Shown here: in pieces, positions 58,519-64,000 of the stretch
Layout of the letters: every line of letters starts with the position of its first letter
Position numbering within the stretch: position 1 is the stretch's first letter
NCBI GenBank assembly: GCA_027382625.1
Contig: JAJKFJ010020726.1
Span: forward strand, 1 to 64,000
Source: Tetmemena sp. SeJ-2015
Taxonomy: Eukaryota > Ciliophora > Spirotrichea > Sporadotrichida > Oxytrichidae
Direction: 5' to 3'
DNA: 64,000 nucleotides
Translations under genes and position numbers: made by a program
Notes under the pieces: generated by a model
What the model saw: only the letters and a program-made list of their open reading frames with translations
Told to the model about the DNA's origin: nothing
The model's database searches: none

Positions 58519-58778
58519 AATATATTTATGATGCTTTCAAGTTTGAAGGTAAGGTAGCGCTAGTTATGGATTACGCTTTCGGGGGTACATTGGAATCTCG
58601 CCTTACTAACTGCAAACAAGACAATAATTTTTCAGAGTCAGTTATAATAAAATGGGTAAAGAAAATCTTCTTAGGAATTAAGCACCTTCATGACCACAGG
58701 ATCATTCATAGAGATTATAATATTTTATTTGAGATATAAAGCCTTTAAACATTCTCATTGACTCTATTGGAAATATAA
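58519..58778 (+). CDS. Protein kinase K2, MDS 2 (hinge to catalytic loop)
   Basis: Reads YDAFKFEGKVALVMDYAFGG, TLESRLTNCKQDNNF, KKIFLGIKHLHDHRIIHRD. A 15-bp micro-IES bounded by GAGAT (58711-58715 and 58731-58735) is removed to give HRDIKPLNILIDSIGN. The catalytic Asp, Lys and Asn are present. The 3' pointer AATATAA (58772-58778) is repeated at 59781-59787. Confidence 0.88.
58716..58730. other. Micro-IES in K2 catalytic loop
   Basis: Fifteen bases, TATAATATTTTATTT, between two GAGAT pointers. Removal restores CAT AGA GAT ATA AAG CC. Position corresponds to the K1 micro-IES, but the pointer is different and shifted. Confidence 0.85.
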
Positions 58779-58799
58779 TTAATAATATAATAAAATAGA

Positions 58800-59770
58800 G
58801 AATTAAATTTTACATTTAATTAAAACCGAACAAATTTATTAAAGTTAAATGCACGTCCTATATAAATAATTTTTCATTTGAAAGAATTAAGATTCTAAGA
58901 ACTTTTTTATCCGAAATATTTTTTAGAAGTGAACAAAAAACTAATCAAAAGGAAGAAAGCCTGGTATTTAAAAATATATAAACGGTCCACAACTTTTATC
59001 ACAACTGAAGTTTATTTTTAGATTATTCAAGTATAAAATTATAATAATATTTATTCGATAAAAATAAACTACAGATCGAATGGATTTGGCCTTTAAAAAA
59101 ATCAACAATTTGTTTAATTATTTTAACCAATCATCTATTTTTATTTAATTTTGGACTGTATTTTAAAATATGATAGTTACGTTAAGTCATTTAATAAAAA
59201 ATACTTAAGTTTAAAAATAATCTGTTACTAAATTAAATGCTATTTTTATGATTGGGATTAATAAATCTCGAAGTTATGAAATTGAAATGACTTCAGTACT
59301 AAAGCAATTTGTTAATTTCGAAAGAGAGAGGATAAATCATTCAAACAGCTTAACTTGACGTGATGATCAAGTTTTTGCGTTAAAAAAAAAACAGACTCTG
59401 TTTCCTAGGGCACAAGTTATTAAATATTTTGAGAGCTTCCTACTGATCCCCTAGTTATCACAGCAAGATAAAATCTCTTTTATTTTGCAATATTGTGTGC
59501 TCTTCAGAGATAATGCCTTTTATTCGATTAAAGTTAAGAGGGAGAAAGTGAAACCCTTCCCATATTATTTATAAATCGAGTGAATTTCTTAATTTCCTCT
59601 GGCAAAACTTCAGTTCACTAGAATTCAATCCCCTCCATTGATTGGGATGTAATGCTTTTATGAAAGGTAGCTACACTCAAACTCATAGACATCTTATTAC
59701 CAACTCAAGATTTTAGCTTTATGTTTTTATTAATTGTATAATGTTAAATATTAATAAATTATTTGCATTT
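58800..59770. other. About 1-kb IES between K2 MDS 2 and MDS 3
   Basis: Mostly AT-rich, with a less AT-rich part at 59370-59700 that weakly resembles 48880-49270 of the K1 IES. No gene assigned. Confidence 0.5.
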
Positions 59771-59780
59771 AAATTTAAAG

Positions 59781-60339
59781 AATATAAGGATTGCAGATTT
59801 TGGATGCTCTAAATTATTAGATAAAGACTTATCAAAAGCAAATTATTAATATTTTTAAAAACGAAAGTTGGACAGCAGCTTTTATGGCTCCAGAATTGTT
59901 AGCTGCAAACCCAATTTACGATTATTCAGCAGATATGTGGTCTTTGGGAGTAGTCATATATTATATGTGCACAGGATTGCTTGATTACCAAGGAGAGCCA
60001 ATATATTTGGCAGTGAGAGGAGGAGTCTAGCCTCAATTGCCTCAAGAATTCAAAAACTTATAAGGCTTACTCAACAATCTTCTAGTTTATGATCCATCTA
60101 AGAGGCTTACAATTTAGCAAGCTCTTGATCATCAAGTTTTTGCCAAGCCTAAATCTCATAACGAAATCTATTCAGAAGAATTGATAGAAGAACTCATACT
60201 CAAAATTTCTCAACAAGAAGAATAAATTAAGAAATTGAAGAATTAGTCCATTTAAAATTAAAGCATATAAAATTTATAAAATAATCTCAAAATAAGTATT
60301 ATAGAAGATAGTTTAACTGAATCTTAGACAAATTAATGA
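59781..60339 (+). CDS. Protein kinase K2, MDS 3 (DFG, C-lobe, tail)
   Basis: Starts NIRIADFGCSKLLDKDLSK with an intact DFG. A short out-of-frame stretch follows in the activation loop (59820-59870), perhaps another tiny IES. It resumes as WTAAFMAPELLAANPIYDYS, ADMWSLGVVIYYMCTGLLDY, LPQEFKNLQGLLNNLLVYDP and SKRLTIQQALDHQVFAKPKS, then a Gln/Lys-rich, probably coiled-coil tail to TGA at 60337-60339. All hallmarks of an active kinase C-lobe are present. K1 is its degraded or divergent paralogue. Confidence 0.87.
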
Positions 60340-60579
60340 TCTGAATAATTGATGAAAATAATTCTAGGACATAGAAATATTTAGTACTTTTCTTGTACAG
60401 ACTCACTTAACTATTTGAATTTTAAATTAAAAATATGATCACACCATTTATGCTTTATTATATATTTTACTTTTTAATAAAAATTTTATAGTTGCTCTAA
60501 TTAATTAGCATCATTTTTGTGAATATGGTAATTTTTAGATGAATATGTAGTTTGAGCTTATGATTTGTGGCATTAAAAT

Positions 60580-61230
60580 GTTATTAAATGAAAAGAAGCT
60601 ATCCAATAGATAGGAATGGCGAGAGGCTCTTGGGAAATAGTTCACGTTGACTTAATTAACTAATGATTTTACTAAGAAATTTCAGCCAGTCAAAGTGAAT
60701 AATTGATTGAATGGACAATTAGCTACCCTGAAAACGATAATTTATTAAAAAACCAATTTAGTTTATCTTCAAGTTAATTATTTTCTAAGGATGTAGTTTT
60801 TTCATGGGGTAATAAGTAGCACCAGATGAGTTTTTTAGTTTATTTCTTTAATTCATAATAAACTAGATGTAGTTTATTGTAGTGCAGATACTCTTAATAT
60901 TATCCTCAAGGTTATTGAACAAATTAGTACTTATATTTTATATCCGAGTGTTAAAAAGATAATGAGAATTTGAAACTGATAATGAGCAATATTCAAGACA
61001 TACCATCAAACCATCAGGCCTTGGGTTAAAGTTTACAAAAATTAAGAGCTTCTCAATAAGGGGATTAAAATTTAATGGATGAATACTCTAGCAATGATAA
61101 TCTCACACACTAACTTGGTGGAGTTCGCCAAGCTACGTGAGATTTCGATGTCCAGAGATGGAATATCTATATCATAAATATATAGAATGGTTGTGATAGC
61201 ATATGGCAATAAGCCTACTTTCAAATGTTC
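60580..61230. other. Spacer with unidentified less AT-rich patches
   Basis: Patches at 60600-60680 and 61010-61200 are richer in G and C, but no frame or fold is convincing. Confidence 0.3.
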
Positions 61231-61440
61231 TCATCACTCTCTGGACTATGACCATTGTTGATAGTATTGACTTGGTCAGTTTTTTCTCAGCGAGTCTTAA
61301 TTCATGACCACTGTCCATCAGTACTACCTCTTCCACTTCCCTTCTTGACTATGGTTTCTTTCTCTTCTTCAACAGTTTCTCTTCTCGTAATAATCTAATT
61401 CTTTGAATTAGAGTTATTTCCTGCCTTTCTACTAAACCAA
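61230..61440 (-). CDS. Unidentified charged coding segment near K2 (minus)
   Basis: Minus-strand reading ERQEITLIQRIQIITRRETV then EEEKETIVKKGSGRGSTDGQ. Aligns in DNA with 50420-50640 downstream of K1. One frame meets TGA; the frame that continues is displaced by one base relative to the K1-side copy. Function unknown. Confidence 0.4.
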
Positions 61441-61679
61441 ATAAATGTATATTAACATTTTATAATATTTTTAACATTTTTGAATCTATAATATTTTAAT
61501 AAAGTAATGAGATTAATTCTATATTTTATTCTATTTAATTCCTTTAAAAAGGATGGATAAATATGAATAGATGATAGCAAATTACTATTTACAAATACAA
61601 GGAAATATACTCATAATTTACCAGAAAAGAATTAGTATTGGTTTAGTTTCAAACCTTATTTTTAATATACTTGGTTTAC

Positions 61680-61900
61680 TAAGGCTTATTTCTTGTGATA
61701 CTTTTTAGTCTTTTCTCTCACTCTCTCTGATTTAAATCACATTCATTGATCATCTCTATTTGTGTATTTTATTAAATATCTGATTGATATCCTTTATTCT
61801 GACTTGTTTTTCATATTGAATTTTTAATTTAAAAGTTCTGTATAATCCTTCTTTGTAGTAATTGCTTTCTTAAAATGGACTTTAGTTATATCTCTAGCAC
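61680..61900 (-). other. Possible Lys-rich coding segment
   Basis: Minus-strand reading includes KFKIQYEKQVRIKDINQIFN then KIHKQR before TGA. Possibly a helical segment of the same gene as 61230-61440. Weak. Confidence 0.25.
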
Positions 61901-62264
61901 AGACAGTATAAGTAAATGCTCAGATGATAAAATATAAGCATCAGAGTTTAATTATGCGCTAAACATGTTTATATTTTGGATAATAAAATTAGGCGTGGAA
62001 AGGTCTATTTTCTTTGGATGTTTGAAGAAGTATTCGAGAGGCTCCGAGATATGGTAATTTCAGAAATTAGATTTAGCCTTTTATTTTCTATATTTTAATT
62101 TTGAAAATATTAATCAAAAGCTCTAATTGCATTTTTTAGCTCTTGCAGTATTCATTCATTTATTTTGAAAATATCAATTCTTAATAATTAATTCATATTA
62201 ATCCCATATCAAATTAGAAAACTTTTAAGTTATCATAATTTCTTTAAATAATGTTCAATAACAA

Positions 62265-62440
62265 AGAAGAGAGCAAGCAATCAGCAGAGATATCAAAATT
62301 ATTAATCCCAAAATAAGATTCCATCGTTCAAAACTAATCATCTTTCATTTAAAATTTCAGAATTTTAGTTGACTCAGAAATTAATAAAGATAAGTCATGC
62401 TTCCTAAAAGACTAACTTCCTAGGTATAATGCAATACAAT
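62265..62440 (+). CDS. Unidentified coding segment near K2 (plus)
   Basis: Begins GAGAGCAAGCAA like 50818, is then interrupted by about 60 bp of unrelated AT-rich DNA, and resumes as RILVDSEINKDKSCFLKDQL, PRYNA. Corresponds to RNLVDKEIYKDKSSILKHRL at 50890-50960, so the interruption may be a small IES absent from the K1-side copy. Confidence 0.5.
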
Positions 62441-62689
62441 AATCAAAAATTATTAAAATATATTAAACATTTTTTATAAAAAATTTAGCATCTATCTAAG
62501 AAATTAACGACGGACTGATTTTAATCATTTTTTAATTTTTAAAGATTGAAATTTTTCTTAATTTTAATCTTCATCAACAACAAATGAATTTGAAATTTTA
62601 AGAAATCTTAATTCATATAATTATTCAAGAAGATTATAAATGATGATAAATCAATATTTTAGTTCTCTAATATATTTCTTAGGCCAGAT

Positions 62690-63130
62690 TTATTTATAGT
62701 AATGGATCTTATCAATACAAAATGTTCGATTTATTATATCTGTTGGGCCAGATGGACCTAGCTTCCTCATCTTCGAACCTGCTCCCGCATCTATGTGCAT
62801 CTCGTCGTCCCTAAGTTTGTATAGTGATAGACGCTTGCTCACCTCGATGCTTGTATTTTGCTTCCGTGCTCTGAATACCTTTGCTCTCTCCTTCATTAAG
62901 TAGATGCCAGTGCCAGGTTTCTCTACACAGTTAAACTCTAAAACTTACTAGAGAAGTAGGGATACTTCTGAAGCTGCTCAAACCATTCGTCGCTGATAAC
63001 TATTCCTTGCTTCTTTGGGTCGTTCTCCTCTACTTAGAATCTCTTCCTGTGTGCATCTTCAATGATCTCTTTGAGGTACTCTGCACGTACAGTAGCAAGG
63101 ACGCCAAAGAAGAACCTTCGTTCTGGGTGT
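62690..63130 (-). pseudogene. Transposon ORF2-like segment (best-preserved copy)
   Basis: Minus strand. First frame HPERRFFFGVLATVRAEYLK, EIIEDAHRKRFQVEENDPKK, QGIVISDEWFEQLQKYPYFS. After an 11-base out-of-frame piece (GTAAGTTTTAG near 62945-62957) it continues KFNCVEKPGTGIYLMKERAK, VFRARKQNTSIEVSKRLSLY, KLRDDEMHIDAGAGSKMRKL, GPSGPT. Removing the 11 bases makes one frame. Copies at 39766-40060 and 14415-14520 sit next to transposase sequence, so this is part of a mobile element. The reading stops matching near 62740, so the end is truncated. No domain recognised. Confidence 0.6.
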
Positions 63131-63139
63131 AATCAATGA

Positions 63140-64000
63140 ACAGTTAAACATATTATTTTCAGATTCACACTAATAATTAATGCATTAAGTTTTAATATAT
63201 AAATCTATTATAATTAAATTTATGCAAGTTAATTTACCTTGATTTATAAATAATCTGAAGATGGAAGAGAGAAATAGAAATTTAATTCTAAAGTAAATGA
63301 CAAAGGGCTTTTATTGCTTTTGAAAAAAAGGGGAAGGTAAATAAACTAGCATCTTATTTTTCTCAATAATATTTTTAATTAAAATAACTATTAAATCCCA
63401 AAAATTTTAGAACTGCTTGGTTTTAAATTTTTACAATCGGTTAAAAAATAATTTTTAAAATTAAATATTTGTAGCCTAACTTTACTATATTTTCTTGAAA
63501 ATCTAGATTTTCGTATATAAGTTGCAAAGATACACTTCATATTTTAGGTAAGCATGCTAGTTTTATATTTCAGTTATTGAAAAGTCTTCCAATTATATTT
63601 TTATGAATTAATATAATGCTACACCTCTTATATTTGATGATTAAGCAGTTTAATTATAATTCTGATCTTACTTTTAAGTAAAACTGATAAATTTTTATTC
63701 TCCTAAAATTATTCAGGGAGCTTTATCTACTTGTTTGTAATCATGTTAAATCTTAAATTTTACTAATTTCTGCAAGTTTTCAGACTGAAATAGTTCTAAT
63801 TTAAGGATCATGATTGACAATATAATTATAATAATAAATAACATAATTCATCTGATTCTGATTTCATTTTTATTCTAATTCAAAAATCTTTTATTTTAAT
63901 TTTCATGACTATTGATTTTGGATAAAAACTTTTCAAATTTGACCTTAAATTAGATAAGTTGCATAATAATCTTCCTATTTATCGGCATTTAAACCCATTT
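63140..64000. other. AT-rich end of window, no gene seen
   Basis: Very AT-rich, stops in all frames, no recognised repeat. Confidence 0.5.

Noticed and set aside
1..64000. Telomeric C4A4/G4T4 repeats marking transposon ends or chromosome ends
   Set aside because: None seen on either strand.
1..64000. Prokaryotic operon, CRISPR or phage interpretation
   Set aside because: No ribosome-binding sites, no spaced direct-repeat array, and conserved genes require the TAA/TAG=Gln code and segment joining.

Overview
This window looks like micronuclear (germline) DNA of a hypotrich/stichotrich ciliate of the Oxytricha-Stylonychia type. Four things support this. (1) Conserved protein segments read through only if TAA and TAG mean Gln, while TGA ends genes. 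(2) Genes occur as short, less AT-rich islands (MDS-like) separated by very AT-rich DNA (IES-like). (3) Short direct repeats (pointers) can be matched at the ends of consecutive islands, and joining through one copy restores the reading frame, e.g. GATGCAAATA, AATATATTTA, AATATAA, GAGAT. (4) At least one gene has inverted, out-of-order segments. No telomeric C4A4 tract, rRNA, tRNA or CRISPR was seen. Names such as MDS and IES are inferences from sequence; no macronuclear sequence was available for comparison.

Layout. 0.8-7.0 kb: a scrambled gene for a YHYH-domain secreted protein (segments called here x-a-b-c-d), with x and a on the minus strand and b, c, d on the plus strand. 7.0-7.6 kb: a long palindromic MITE. 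8.3-8.95 kb: a Cys-rich/Thr-rich surface protein gene (minus). 12-14 kb: a 400-bp MITE and a second palindrome. 14.4-14.75 kb: a transposon remnant (Tc1/mariner-like transposase end plus a convergent ORF). 15.3-18.6 kb: isolated a and x segments of a third YHYH gene, a third palindrome and another MITE. 19.4-19.8 kb: second Cys/Thr-rich gene. 20.5-22.2 kb: transposon-like ORF fragments. 22.3-28 kb: AT-rich, no confident gene. 28.0-33.2 kb: complete x-a-b-c-d YHYH gene on the minus strand with a palindrome in one IES. 35.2-36.5 kb: third Cys/Thr-rich gene, interrupted by a palindromic MITE whose removal at TA restores the frame. 38.6-40.1 kb: larger transposon remnant in poor-quality or decayed sequence. 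43.8-46.4 kb: b, c, d of a near-identical YHYH paralogue. 47.9-49.9 and 58.0-60.3 kb: two paralogous protein kinase genes in at least three MDSs plus a micro-IES in the catalytic loop. 50.4-53.8, 56.3-56.8 and 61.2-62.4 kb: further coding-like islands, partly duplicated between the two kinase loci. 62.7-63.1 kb: another copy of the transposon ORF.

Functionally the window holds two expanded families of predicted secreted or surface proteins (YHYH with a GPI-like tail; Cys-rich head plus Thr/Pro stalk), a duplicated kinase neighbourhood (one copy with a broken DFG motif), and many Tc1/mariner-like and palindromic elements that behave as or lie inside IESs. Several stretches (about 1.3-1.9, 3.05-3.37, 31.4-31.7, 38.8-40.7 kb) have expanded homopolymers and look like low-quality consensus, so frameshifts there should not be over-read.
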